NCBI RefSeq assembly: GCF_002860325.1
Contig: NZ_PKOJ01000001.1
Span: 124,001 to 188,000 of the forward strand
Direction: 5' to 3'
Origin: Neptunicoccus cionae
GTDB lineage: Bacteria; Pseudomonadota; Alphaproteobacteria; Rhodobacterales; Rhodobacteraceae
Length of the DNA stretch: 64,000 bases
The notes under the pieces were generated by a model, which worked only from the letters and a program-made list of their open reading frames with translations, searched no databases and had not been told where the DNA came from. Below are positions 44,977-54,528 of this stretch, one piece after another; positions within the stretch are counted from its first letter, which is position 1, and the number at the start of each line of letters is the position of its first letter. The position numbers were made by a program, and so were the translations under genes.

Positions 44977-47634
44977 ATGGTGAGTAAAGTGAATTCTAGT
45001 TCAATCTTCCTTCGTGGCTGTTCAGCAGCCGCACTCCTGTCGGTCGTAGGGGCCGCAGCAATGGCCGCGCCGCCGGAAGCCGGATCCGTGATCGGCAACC
45101 AAGCGGTAGCAACCTATACCAACAGTTCCGGTGACTCAATCACCGTAACGTCGAACAAAGTTGAAACAGTCGTTCAACAAGTCGCCGGCCTGACGATGAT
45201 CTCGGACAATTCCGAAGCCATCGCACCAGGTGGTAAAGCCTTCCTGCCGCACGTTGTCACCAACGACGGTAACGGACCGGATTACTTCACACTGACGGCA
45301 ACGGAACAAAACACCGGCGCACTGGACACAACACTGGTCTTCTATCCCGATGCGGACATGGACGGTGTCGCTGACAGCGCAACGCCGATCACAGAAACAC
45401 CGGTCCTTGCTCCGGGTGAACAGTTCGGTTTTGTCATCGAAGCCACAGCCGACGCTGCTGAAACCGGCACAGATGACATCACTGTCGAAGCCACATCCGC
45501 GCTGGACAACACGATTGCAGACACCAACACAGACACTCTGACCATTTCCACCGGCGCGATTGTCGAGGTTGTCAAATCGATGACAGTGGATCCCGCTTCG
45601 GGTACAGGCAACAACGCGATTGTCGATGCCGGCGACGAAGTGACCATCAAGCTGACTTACTCCAGCACAGGTCTGACAGATGCCAGCAACTATATCGTAC
45701 AGGATATTCTTGACGGACGTTTGGAATATGTAGCGGACTCCGCAACATGGTCTGATGCCACCGGTACCCTGGACGAAAGCAACGGCGCGAACGCAACCGA
45801 CAAAACCAACGGTGGCGGCCAAACAATCGCATGGTCTTACGACTCTGCACAAACTCTCCAGTTTGTCCTGAGCAGCGTACCGTCCGGCCGTTCCGGTACA
45901 GTTACCTTTAAAGCCACAGTGGCAGACGGAGTACCAGCAGGTATCATCCCCAACACCGCAACCCAATCGGTTGACGGAACTGCCTTCCCGGACTCCAACA
46001 CGGCCCAGATCACTGTAGATGAACAGTTCAGCCTCGAAATTGACGATACAAAGATCAATCTCGACGGCACGCGTGACGGAACAGTTGCCTCTGCAACGGA
46101 TACGGATGCCACTGCGAACGACGTTGTCGAAGATAACGCTGATGTCTCCCAAGGTGCGACGATCCCGTTCGAGTTTGTGATCTCCAACACCTCTAACGTG
46201 ACAGACAGCTACACTCTGGATGTCAGCAACGTGGACTTCCCGACAGGCACAACCTTCCGCATGGTTGCCGAAGACGGTGCGACACCGATCGTAGGGACTG
46301 TAGGACCTCTGGCTTCGGGTGAAACACGCAAGGTGACCTTGCTTGCGACACTCCCAACCGATGTCACGCCGGTTCCAACGTCAGAGTTCACAGCCAATGT
46401 TGTAGCAACTTCTGAAAACAGCGGCAGCTTTGACAGCTCCACCGCGGAATTCACAGGTGCGGTTCTTGCAGCCACCATCGATCTGGAAAACGACGTTGCC
46501 GGTTCCGAAGGTGACGGTGCAAACCCGACAAACGGTGCAAATCCGTGGGTCACAAAAACCACTGATCCGGGTAAGCCAGTAAGCTTCCCGATGAATGTAG
46601 AAAATGGCGGCCCAACATCCGACAGCTTCAACATCACTCTGGATCAGCCGATCCCGACAGGTTGGACTGTAGAATTCCAACTCGCCGATGGAACAGTTGT
46701 ATCCAACACAGGCACCATCCCGGCCGGTGGTAACAAAGACTTCATTGTCGTTATCACGCCGACTGACGGGTATCCGCCAAGCGATACACTGATTGATATC
46801 AAAGTCGCATCTGCCGTTACCGGCCAGTCCGACCGCATCATCAACCAGGTGACTGTAAACAAGGTGATCGACGTGCAGATCGAAGCTGATCAGGAAGCAC
46901 AGGCATCCCCGGGTGGCGTAGTAGACATGGTCCACAAGATCACCAACAACTCGAACGTCGACATCACTGAAGGTGCGCTGACCCAAACCGGTCTGACCGA
47001 CTTCTCCGGTGCGATCTTCTGGGATGCCAACGGCAACGGTGCGCTGGACCCGACAGAAGTTGTGATCGATAACTTTAACGATCTGGTCGACAACTTGGGC
47101 GCCGGTTCCAACGGTATCGCCGCAGGTGAAACCATCTCGTTGATCTATCGTGTCCAAACACCATCCACTGCAACTCCGGGTCTGTCCGAAATCGGTACAG
47201 TGACTGTGGCAACAGCGTTGAACTCCGGTGGTGACACCGACAGCGAAACAGCCAACAACGCCGTTCAGGACCGTGTCATCATCGTTTCCGGTGACGTCAC
47301 ACTGACCAAGATGCAGTACATCGATGCCAACTGTGACGGCACAGTCGGAACCTTCACAACCGAGCGTCAGGACGTCGAGCCTGGTCAGTGCATCCGCTAC
47401 AAAATCGAAGCGGAAAACACAGGCACCACGAATGCAGGCAACGTGAAAATTCAGGATGTAGCTCCAGCATACACATCCATCGAATCTTGCGGCGGCGCCT
47501 GTGCCTACAGTGTCTACCCTGCGGAACCTTCCAGCTCTGTGACCATCACCGGCACAACTGCTGAGAGCTTCCACAACACTGTTCTCCCCGGCGACTACGC
47601 CCGTCTGGAGTTCACAGTGAAGGTCGCTGAATAG
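44977..47634 (+). CDS. Large exported DUF11-repeat surface protein
   Basis: An 885-residue protein with a signal peptide (about 1-30, ending AAMAA). Right after it comes a motif PPEAGSVIGNQAVATYTNSS shared with the next gene's product. The rest is a string of DUF11-type beta sandwiches rich in Thr, Asp, Asn and Gly, with repeated APGG and DPGKPV segments. It has no membrane anchor or RTX motif. Two cysteine pairs near the end (DANCDGT and SCGGACAY) may be disulfide-bonded. The ribosome site for the ATG at 44977 is weak; a GTG at 44989 with GGTGAG upstream is the alternative. Its role is unknown: surface layer, adhesin or filament component are possibilities. Confidence 0.78.
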   Translation: MVSKVNSSSIFLRGCSAAALLSVVGAAAMAAPPEAGSVIGNQAVATYTNSSGDSITVTSNKVETVVQQVAGLTMISDNSEAIAPGGKAFLPHVVTNDGNGPDYFTLTATEQNTGALDTTLVFYPDADMDGVADSATPITETPVLAPGEQFGFVIEATADAAETGTDDITVEATSALDNTIADTNTDTLTISTGAIVEVVKSMTVDPASGTGNNAIVDAGDEVTIKLTYSSTGLTDASNYIVQDILDGRLEYVADSATWSDATGTLDESNGANATDKTNGGGQTIAWSYDSAQTLQFVLSSVPSGRSGTVTFKATVADGVPAGIIPNTATQSVDGTAFPDSNTAQITVDEQFSLEIDDTKINLDGTRDGTVASATDTDATANDVVEDNADVSQGATIPFEFVISNTSNVTDSYTLDVSNVDFPTGTTFRMVAEDGATPIVGTVGPLASGETRKVTLLATLPTDVTPVPTSEFTANVVATSENSGSFDSSTAEFTGAVLAATIDLENDVAGSEGDGANPTNGANPWVTKTTDPGKPVSFPMNVENGGPTSDSFNITLDQPIPTGWTVEFQLADGTVVSNTGTIPAGGNKDFIVVITPTDGYPPSDTLIDIKVASAVTGQSDRIINQVTVNKVIDVQIEADQEAQASPGGVVDMVHKITNNSNVDITEGALTQTGLTDFSGAIFWDANGNGALDPTEVVIDNFNDLVDNLGAGSNGIAAGETISLIYRVQTPSTATPGLSEIGTVTVATALNSGGDTDSETANNAVQDRVIIVSGDVTLTKMQYIDANCDGTVGTFTTERQDVEPGQCIRYKIEAENTGTTNAGNVKIQDVAPAYTSIESCGGACAYSVYPAEPSSSVTITGTTAESFHNTVLPGDYARLEFTVKVAE

Positions 47635-47642
47635 GCAAAACC

Positions 47643-47673
47643 GCTCTCTCCGGGCCCCTAACCCGGGGAGAGC
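47643..47673 (+). terminator. Strong hairpin between the 885- and 1913-residue surface-protein genes
   Basis: 12-bp stem GCTCTCTCCGGG with complement (one T-G pair) and 7-base loop. The downstream run is not T-rich, so it may be a transcript-processing or attenuation structure rather than a full terminator. Confidence 0.6.
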
Positions 47674-47726
47674 ACCCAGCCCCCATAGATCTCATCCATT
47701 CCCTCAAGTCAGAACTGGTTTAAAAA

Positions 47727-50700
47727 ATGCTCTGCTCGGCATTCAATAAAATCACTAAATCCTGTCGCACACTGATCCTTGGCACAGCCCTCGGTCTCGG
47801 CGTATCCGGCCCCGCAGTCTCCGAGATTGCACCTGGCGGAAGTATCATCAGGAACATCGCTTCAGCCACGTATTTCCACCGTGGTCTGGGTATCAGCGAA
47901 ACCGTCCGGTCCAACCCTGTAGAGGCTCTTGTTCGCGAAGTGCCCGCACTGGAAATCACCGGTCTGACCGACCTGCGACTGTCCCGCGGCGCCTTTGCCG
48001 AACACGCTTACGAAATTACGAACACCGGCAACGTCGACCTGCTCTATAGCGCATGGATCAAAAACGCCGAAAAAACTCCGATGCTGACAGACACAGCTCT
48101 GTTCATCGACGCGAACGGTAACGGTGTCATTGACGCCGGCGAACGCGAGATTTTCAAAGACGACACACTGCCAATCACCGCGTCCGAAACGGTAAAACTT
48201 ATCTACCGCTTCCGCGTGGCAGCCACAGCCCTGCTTGACGATAGCGAAGAGTCCACTCTGCGGGTCAAAGCAATCTCTGCCACTTCCGGCAAGTCCGTAA
48301 AGGCCGAAGGCGAAGGTCTCGGCATGGTTGTGATCGTGGATCAGGCGCTGCAACTGCGCAAGAAACTGACCCGTCGTGATGCCCCGACCGGCGAAATCGC
48401 GACTTTCACGCTCGCTCTGCGCAACAACGCAGAATCCGTTGTCTCCGCTTACAGCGCGCTGGACGGGCAGAACATTCTTCTGGACGGCGTCTCCTTTCGC
48501 GGCATCGTTCTTCGGGATGCCATTCCTCTGAACACGACCCTTTTGTCCGCATCTCCTGCCGGCAAAATGATTGCCGGATATCACCTGCGCGGTCAGGGCA
48601 AGCACAGCTACCAAAGCACCATGCCGGAAGATCTGTCAGCGGTAGATGCGGTGGCTTTCCTGCATCGGGGCGACTATGCCATTGGTCACTCTACAGACGT
48701 CAGCTTTGATGTTCTGATCTCCGACCACCTCGGGCCGGTCTCTGTGGAAAACACTGCTGTCACTTACCTGATTGCAGATGGCGATTTGACAGAAATTCCA
48801 TCGAACACTGTCTCGTTTGACCGTGTCACCGATGCAACTTCCACGCTGGATTTCATCGATCCTGATACAGATAGCCCTGCCGATACCTCGGACCTGGACC
48901 GCGACACACGTCTCCTGCTGACGTCCGGTGCCTGCAACGTCTCGGCAGAGGTGGATGTTGTGACAATCGAAGTCACCAGCACAATTACCAATGACGTTGA
49001 ATCCGTAACTGCAACCGAAACCGGCGCAAACACAGGCATCTTCACAACGACCCTGCTGCCGATCGCGCAGATGTCCTTCCCGAATTCCGGTGATGGGGTT
49101 ATCGCGTCTGCCCCCGGTGACAACCTGCAAGCCCGTGCCGAATGCCGTGCGCAGACTGTTTTTGATACGCTGCTGGTGCGCCCCGGGTCCTATGTTTTTA
49201 ACAGTCTGACAAATGAAACAATTTCAAACGCGACAGTGCAGCTGCTGAACCGCGCCGGCGTTGTCGTGGCGGAAGCTGTCAGCGATTCCACAGGCTTCTT
49301 TGCTCTCGGAGACATCTCCAAAGGCCGCTACACCACCGTTGTTTTACCTCCGGCGGAGTATTCATTCGCTTCGGAGCGGACGGATTTCCGCGGTTACACC
49401 CGCAATGTGGATGCAAAGGCCTCTTACGGCGTCCGTTTCGGGCATGATGGCGGTCCGGTCTATCCAATGGATATCCCGCTTGATCCATTCTACGGCGTTC
49501 CATTGTCCATCGAAAAATCCGCGAACAAGAGACAGGCTCAGACCGGTGATTTCGTCACCTATACCGTGCAGGCACAAAACGGTATGAACCAGGCTCTGAC
49601 GCAAGCGGTTCTTGTCGATGCCCTGCCCCGCGGTGCCGTTTATGTCGAAGGCACAGCCCTTCTTGACGGCGTGGCGATTGACCAGCCATTGGTTGAAGCC
49701 ACCGGCGCACATCGCTTTGCTCTTGGAAACATCCCGCCGCTGGAAACGGTAGAACTGACTTATGTGCTGCGCTTCACCCCGTCTGCGCGTTCCGGCAACC
49801 GTGTGAACAGCGCTTATCTGATTGGCAAACAGGCCGGTTCCGGCGAAACCCGCCGGTCCAATACGGCACAGGCTACTGTGGCACTGGACACAACCAACGG
49901 TGTGTTTTCCCGCAAAGGCGCGATCTTCGGTTCGGTCTTCATGGATTGTAACGGCAATGGCCTGCGCGACTCTGCGGACGAACTCGGCGTGGCTGGTGTT
50001 CGCATTATTACTCAGGAAGGCCTGATGGTTGTGACTGACGCAGATGGCAAATACAGCCTGTTCGGTCTGCGCCCGGTCTCCCATGTTCTCGCGCTGCAAA
50101 CCAGCACCCTTCCTGAAAACAGTGAACCTGTTGTATCCCGCGTTGCCGACATGCGTCAGCCCGGTTCCCGCCTCGTTGCCCTGAAACGGGGTGAAGTGAG
50201 AGCCGAGGATTTCCCGCTGGAAAGCTGTACACCTGACGTGATGGAAGAAGTTTCAGCCCGACGTGATAGCCTGCGCAACGCAGAGACCGAAGGGCTGCGC
50301 AGCTTTACCGAACTGCCGGTCGATATCAGCAGCAACACTCCGCAAGCCGTGCGCAGTGAAGCCGGTCTTGCCACTTCCACACAGATCATCGGCGGCTCCA
50401 GAATCGACGACGGCAACCTTACTGCCACCGACGAAGGCGAAGCACTCGATCAAACGAAGAAGACACTGGAAGATGTCATCAAATCCCTGTCTTCGGAAAT
50501 CGGTTTCATGACCCTCTCCGATCAGGAGCGGTTGACCCGTCGCACCCTGTCCGTGCGTGTTAAAGGTCCGGCAGATCTCGGCCTCGACCTGATCGTCAAC
50601 GGTCAGAAAATCGGTGGCAGCCGTATCGGTGAAAGAAGCACATGGACAGGCGGCAATGTGCAGGCCATCGAATATGTGGCCGTGAAACTGGTTGCCGGTG

Positions 50701-53468
50701 AAAACCTGCTGCAACTGGTCGGCAAAGATCCCTTCGGCAACATCCGGAAATCCGCAGAAATTCGCGTCTACGCACCGGGCGATGCACAGAAAATCAGGTT
50801 GGTCGGCCCCAAAGCTGCGTCTGCCTCCCCGACGGAACGGGTGAAATTCACGGTGCAAATTCTGGATATCAAAGGCGAACCTGTAAAAGCAGCAACCGTG
50901 GTGACGCTGAACGCGCGACGGGGCATTTGGGATGTAAAAGACATCCGCGCCAACCAGCCTGGCGTGCAAATCTACGTCGACAGCGGAATCGCCGAAGTCT
51001 CCTTGATCCCGCCCCAAATGGCAGGACCGGACCTGCTGAGCGCGCAAAGCGGTTCGCTCGGTCGGGCTGAAGCCTCCATCCTGTTTTCTCCAAATCTGGA
51101 AGAGCGTATTCTGGTCGGCGTGCTGGAAGGTACGATTGCCAGCCAGTCCGGCGCGCAACTTCTTAACAAAGGCGAGTTTAGCGCATTTGAAGATACCAAC
51201 ACCGGACTGCGGGGCGAAGTATTCCTGAAGGGCCGCGTCGGGCGCGAAACCCTCATGACCCTGCGCTATAGCAGCGACAGTGATGAGGACGACCGGCTCT
51301 TCCGCGATATCAATACCGACGAAAGCTACCCTGTTTACGGGGATGAATCCGAACGCGGTTACGACGGCCAATCCTCCAGCGACCTGTATGTCAGCTTTGA
51401 GCGGGGTGCTTCCTCTCTCGTCTATGGCGACATCGCGATAGAACCGGGCTCTTCCGCTTTCGAACTGGGCGGGTTCCGCACAGTCACCACAGGCGTAAAA
51501 GCCAACTGGCAGGGCGAGCGGACGCGGGTCACAGCATTTGCCGCCCGCACTTCACAGGAAATTCGTACGCTCGAAATCAAAGGGCGCGGTGTGTCCGGCC
51601 CCTATGAAGTAGATTTGACCGGTTATCAGGAAGGCTCCGATCAGGTCGATGTGATCGTACGGGACCGCGACACCGGTGTGATCCTGTCTGAAACGCGTCT
51701 GCGCCGCATGTCCGACTATCTTCTGGACTTCTTCCTCGACACGATCGTCTTTGACACCCCTCTGCGTCAGGCCGATGCGCTGGGTAATCCGGTTTCTTTC
51801 CGGATCACCTATAACGTGGAAGGCAAGAGCGGCGAAAAATACTGGCTCTATGGTTTGGAAGCAATTTCAGAGCTGAACGAGCGGGTGACAATCGGCGCAC
51901 GTGCCATCCATTCGGACGGAGCAGCCGGCACCGAAGAGCGGTACAAGATATACTCTGCCTTCCTGCAGACCAAGATCAGCGACAAAGCCTCGTTCGAAGC
52001 CGAGATTGCACAGGCCGAGGACGGGTTCGGACAACGCGGATATGCAGGGCGCATCGCTTATGATTATGTTTCCGAAGACACCCGTTTCAGCTTTGAAGCC
52101 GCCCGCACCGGACTGAAATTTGCCCCCCTCGGTTCAAACGTCCGCGCAGGCATGGCGCAGGTTTCTCTCGACTACGAAAAACGCCTGAGCGACAGCAGAA
52201 CTTTAATCGCATCTGCAGACTACCAGTCTGATTTCGCCACCAAACAGGAAACTCTTGGTGCCGAAATCCTCGTGCGTGGGGTCGTGAACGAAAAACTCAC
52301 ACGGGCTTCCGGTTTCCGCATGGTCGTCGAAAAAACACCACTGGGCAAGAACAGCACCACCTACTTCAAGGATGAAGCCGTCTGGCGTCCGGAATCCACA
52401 CCTGGCATGGTCATGAAATTCGTGAAGGAAATACCACTTTCCGGCGAGGGTCAGGGCAAATTCATTGTTGCGGCAGACTACCGTGTTCGTGAAGACCTGC
52501 GTGTCTTTGGTGAATTCGAACTGTCCTTCGGTGATCTTGGTGACAAGCTGACCCGTGCCCATATCGGTGTTGAATACCGTGTGAACCACTGGCTGGACGG
52601 ACGCACCGAGATTACAACAAACCCGGGAGATCTGGGCGACGACCTTCTGGTTCAGGGCTTTTCTACAAGGCTCGAACTGAATGAGCGCACCGCGATCGAC
52701 ATGTCTCTTGAACATTCTTTGAACCTCTCGGAACCGGACTCGGGACTGACCAGCATTGCCCTTGGCGGGACATGGGAATCGCGCGACGGCGATTGGGTCG
52801 CAGAGGCTAATCTGGACCAGACATTCGAAAAGACCGGCAATACATTTTATGCCGATATCGGCCTGGCCGGTGAAATCAGCCCCGGCGTGACAGTACTCGC
52901 ACGAGGCCGCCATGCACGCGACGGACGGTCCGGCCAGAATGCAAGAATTCGGGAACGTCTGCGTGTCGGCGCGGCCTACCGCCCACTTGATGATGCACGG
53001 TTTAATGCTCTGGGCTGGTACGAATACCAGCGGGATCGGGATATCAACGAAGAGACGCAACACCTCTGGTCGCTTGCCGGAACCTGGGACATTCGCCCTG
53101 ACCTGCGTGTGAACGGTAAATATGCCGGTCAGTATTCCAGCCTCAGCTCTCCTCTTGGCGGCATTGAAACATCAAGCCTGACCCAACTGTTGCAAGCCGG
53201 TGTGACTTGGGACGCACTTCCAGAAAAGCTGGAGCTGTCCGGCAACGTTTATCACATGTGGGACGACGACGGATTTGCTGCACAGGCCTACGGGATCGAG
53301 GCGGGATATGTATTTGCAAAAGGCGCAATGGTTTCAATCGGATATAACCACGCAACAGAGCAACTGCCATTCCAAACCCGCCATTTTCAGAAAGGTTTAT
53401 ATTTGCGACTGCGTCTAAAACTGACGGAGAACCTCTGGGATCAGCTGGACAATTTCCTGTCCCAATGA
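47727..53468 (+). CDS. Giant DUF11/SdrD-B surface protein with C-terminal outer-membrane barrel
   Basis: A 1913-residue protein. A signal peptide (about 1-33) is followed by the motif PGGSIIRNIASATYF shared with the 885-residue protein. Modules by residue: DUF11-like sandwiches (to about 480), a carboxypeptidase-regulatory-like module (484-590), a DUF11 module (592-711), an SdrD-B-like module (730-795) with MDCNGNGLRDSADELG as the calcium-type loop, a linker, and an Ig-like module (1016-1121). From about 1124 to the end alternating amphipathic strands suggest an outer-membrane beta-barrel, ending LRLRLKLTENLWDQLDNFL. A segment at about 1302, GSDQVDVIVRDRDTGVILSE then DYLLDF, resembles repeats in large outer-membrane proteins such as SprA. 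Confidence 0.78.
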   Translation: MLCSAFNKITKSCRTLILGTALGLGVSGPAVSEIAPGGSIIRNIASATYFHRGLGISETVRSNPVEALVREVPALEITGLTDLRLSRGAFAEHAYEITNTGNVDLLYSAWIKNAEKTPMLTDTALFIDANGNGVIDAGEREIFKDDTLPITASETVKLIYRFRVAATALLDDSEESTLRVKAISATSGKSVKAEGEGLGMVVIVDQALQLRKKLTRRDAPTGEIATFTLALRNNAESVVSAYSALDGQNILLDGVSFRGIVLRDAIPLNTTLLSASPAGKMIAGYHLRGQGKHSYQSTMPEDLSAVDAVAFLHRGDYAIGHSTDVSFDVLISDHLGPVSVENTAVTYLIADGDLTEIPSNTVSFDRVTDATSTLDFIDPDTDSPADTSDLDRDTRLLLTSGACNVSAEVDVVTIEVTSTITNDVESVTATETGANTGIFTTTLLPIAQMSFPNSGDGVIASAPGDNLQARAECRAQTVFDTLLVRPGSYVFNSLTNETISNATVQLLNRAGVVVAEAVSDSTGFFALGDISKGRYTTVVLPPAEYSFASERTDFRGYTRNVDAKASYGVRFGHDGGPVYPMDIPLDPFYGVPLSIEKSANKRQAQTGDFVTYTVQAQNGMNQALTQAVLVDALPRGAVYVEGTALLDGVAIDQPLVEATGAHRFALGNIPPLETVELTYVLRFTPSARSGNRVNSAYLIGKQAGSGETRRSNTAQATVALDTTNGVFSRKGAIFGSVFMDCNGNGLRDSADELGVAGVRIITQEGLMVVTDADGKYSLFGLRPVSHVLALQTSTLPENSEPVVSRVADMRQPGSRLVALKRGEVRAEDFPLESCTPDVMEEVSARRDSLRNAETEGLRSFTELPVDISSNTPQAVRSEAGLATSTQIIGGSRIDDGNLTATDEGEALDQTKKTLEDVIKSLSSEIGFMTLSDQERLTRRTLSVRVKGPADLGLDLIVNGQKIGGSRIGERSTWTGGNVQAIEYVAVKLVAGENLLQLVGKDPFGNIRKSAEIRVYAPGDAQKIRLVGPKAASASPTERVKFTVQILDIKGEPVKAATVVTLNARRGIWDVKDIRANQPGVQIYVDSGIAEVSLIPPQMAGPDLLSAQSGSLGRAEASILFSPNLEERILVGVLEGTIASQSGAQLLNKGEFSAFEDTNTGLRGEVFLKGRVGRETLMTLRYSSDSDEDDRLFRDINTDESYPVYGDESERGYDGQSSSDLYVSFERGASSLVYGDIAIEPGSSAFELGGFRTVTTGVKANWQGERTRVTAFAARTSQEIRTLEIKGRGVSGPYEVDLTGYQEGSDQVDVIVRDRDTGVILSETRLRRMSDYLLDFFLDTIVFDTPLRQADALGNPVSFRITYNVEGKSGEKYWLYGLEAISELNERVTIGARAIHSDGAAGTEERYKIYSAFLQTKISDKASFEAEIAQAEDGFGQRGYAGRIAYDYVSEDTRFSFEAARTGLKFAPLGSNVRAGMAQVSLDYEKRLSDSRTLIASADYQSDFATKQETLGAEILVRGVVNEKLTRASGFRMVVEKTPLGKNSTTYFKDEAVWRPESTPGMVMKFVKEIPLSGEGQGKFIVAADYRVREDLRVFGEFELSFGDLGDKLTRAHIGVEYRVNHWLDGRTEITTNPGDLGDDLLVQGFSTRLELNERTAIDMSLEHSLNLSEPDSGLTSIALGGTWESRDGDWVAEANLDQTFEKTGNTFYADIGLAGEISPGVTVLARGRHARDGRSGQNARIRERLRVGAAYRPLDDARFNALGWYEYQRDRDINEETQHLWSLAGTWDIRPDLRVNGKYAGQYSSLSSPLGGIETSSLTQLLQAGVTWDALPEKLELSGNVYHMWDDDGFAAQAYGIEAGYVFAKGAMVSIGYNHATEQLPFQTRHFQKGLYLRLRLKLTENLWDQLDNFLSQ

Positions 53469-53521
53469 ACGAGCGCAATTCGGAAACGCGGGAGCATGAC
53501 GCAATTTCCGACCTGCACTCT

Positions 53522-53549
53522 AAAGGCGGCACCTTCGGTGCCGCCTTTT
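53522..53549 (+). terminator. Rho-independent terminator after the giant surface-protein gene
   Basis: 12-bp stem AAAGGCGGCACC with exact complement, loop TTC, T-run after. It also faces the LuxR-type gene on the other strand. Confidence 0.92.
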
Positions 53550-53579
53550 CTGATTAGAACAATCCGGATCACCGATCCG

Positions 53580-54191
53580 TCAAATAAAACCTGCATCCCT
53601 TGCGATCATTGCAGCATGGGTGCGGTTACGGGCATTCAATTTGATACTAAGTGTCTTCAAGTGCAATTTTATAGTCACCTCTTGTAAGTCCAGCTCGCGT
53701 GCGATTTCCTTGTTTGCCAACCCTTTGGACAGACCTGTAAGAACCTCCTTTTCACGCGTCGACAAAAGAGTATCAAATTCATGGTCACCCTCTTGCCTGT
53801 TCGCCATGAAGCTTACCGGAGCGAAAGTTTCTCCCTCAGCCATAAACCGTACAGCGTTTAATAAGGAACGGGCCGACATCGTTTTCGGTAAAAATCCGGC
53901 AGAGCCCGCTTCCAGCGCCGCTTCGGCGATGGATGCTTTGGCCGTGCCTGAAAATATTCCCACTGGCTTCTGATCATTCGCCTCCAGCGCTTTGCTTAAA
54001 CCGGACAGACCGTTCATTCCCGGCATGTCAAAATCCAAAAGCACTAAATCGAAAGGCCCCTGCTCCTTTATCTCGTTCAACACTTCATGAAGATTGGCGG
54101 AACAGGAAACGTCAAAATTCGCTTCGGACCGGATGTAGGAAGCAATCGTATCACGGACCAGATCGTGGTCATCTGCTATCAATATTTTCAT
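53580..54191 (-). CDS. LuxR/NarL family response regulator
   Basis: A 203-residue response regulator. The receiver (1-120) has acidic D7/D8, phospho-acceptor D53 in LVLLDFDMPGMNG, and Lys in LPKTM. The C-terminal LuxR-type helix-turn-helix has LSTREKEVLTGLSKGLANKE then IARELDLQEVTIKLHLKTL. It is convergent with the giant surface-protein gene. No cognate kinase is adjacent; an Hpt-domain gene starts about 340 bases upstream on the other strand. Confidence 0.92.
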   Translation of the reverse strand: MKILIADDHDLVRDTIASYIRSEANFDVSCSANLHEVLNEIKEQGPFDLVLLDFDMPGMNGLSGLSKALEANDQKPVGIFSGTAKASIAEAALEAGSAGFLPKTMSARSLLNAVRFMAEGETFAPVSFMANRQEGDHEFDTLLSTREKEVLTGLSKGLANKEIARELDLQEVTIKLHLKTLSIKLNARNRTHAAMIARDAGFI

Positions 54192-54528
54192 TTATCCCAT
54201 CCCGTACTGCACGTTGCGCCGATGCCTGTCCCGAAATTCACCACAGTCTTTTCAGACCTGATGTTTCACAAAGACGCCGGTTGCAGTGGCACACGTTCGC
54301 TCAACTGCTGGCAAATGCTGCGACGCAGTTTTCAGCGTCCTGCAAAGTGAGTTGTATCCATAGAAAGGTTAACAATTGCTTCAGATTGCTGGAACAATTT
54401 GAGCCATCTGCAATTTTCCAAATCAGCCCTAAACGGCGAATGGTTTTCTCACGCCAACTGCGCACTTGTTATTTGATTATTAACTTCCTTGCGGAATAAC
54501 GCCTGATCAAACGGGTGCATTGATCGAA
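54192..54528. other. Intergenic region between LuxR regulator and Hpt gene
   Basis: About 340 bases with the promoters of the two divergent genes. No gene, repeat or hairpin worth naming was recognised. Confidence 0.4.

Noticed and set aside
45136-47574. Minus-strand frames inside the 885-residue surface gene
   Set aside because: Antisense to a coherent exported protein; unusual Cys/Gly/Val content and no start signals.
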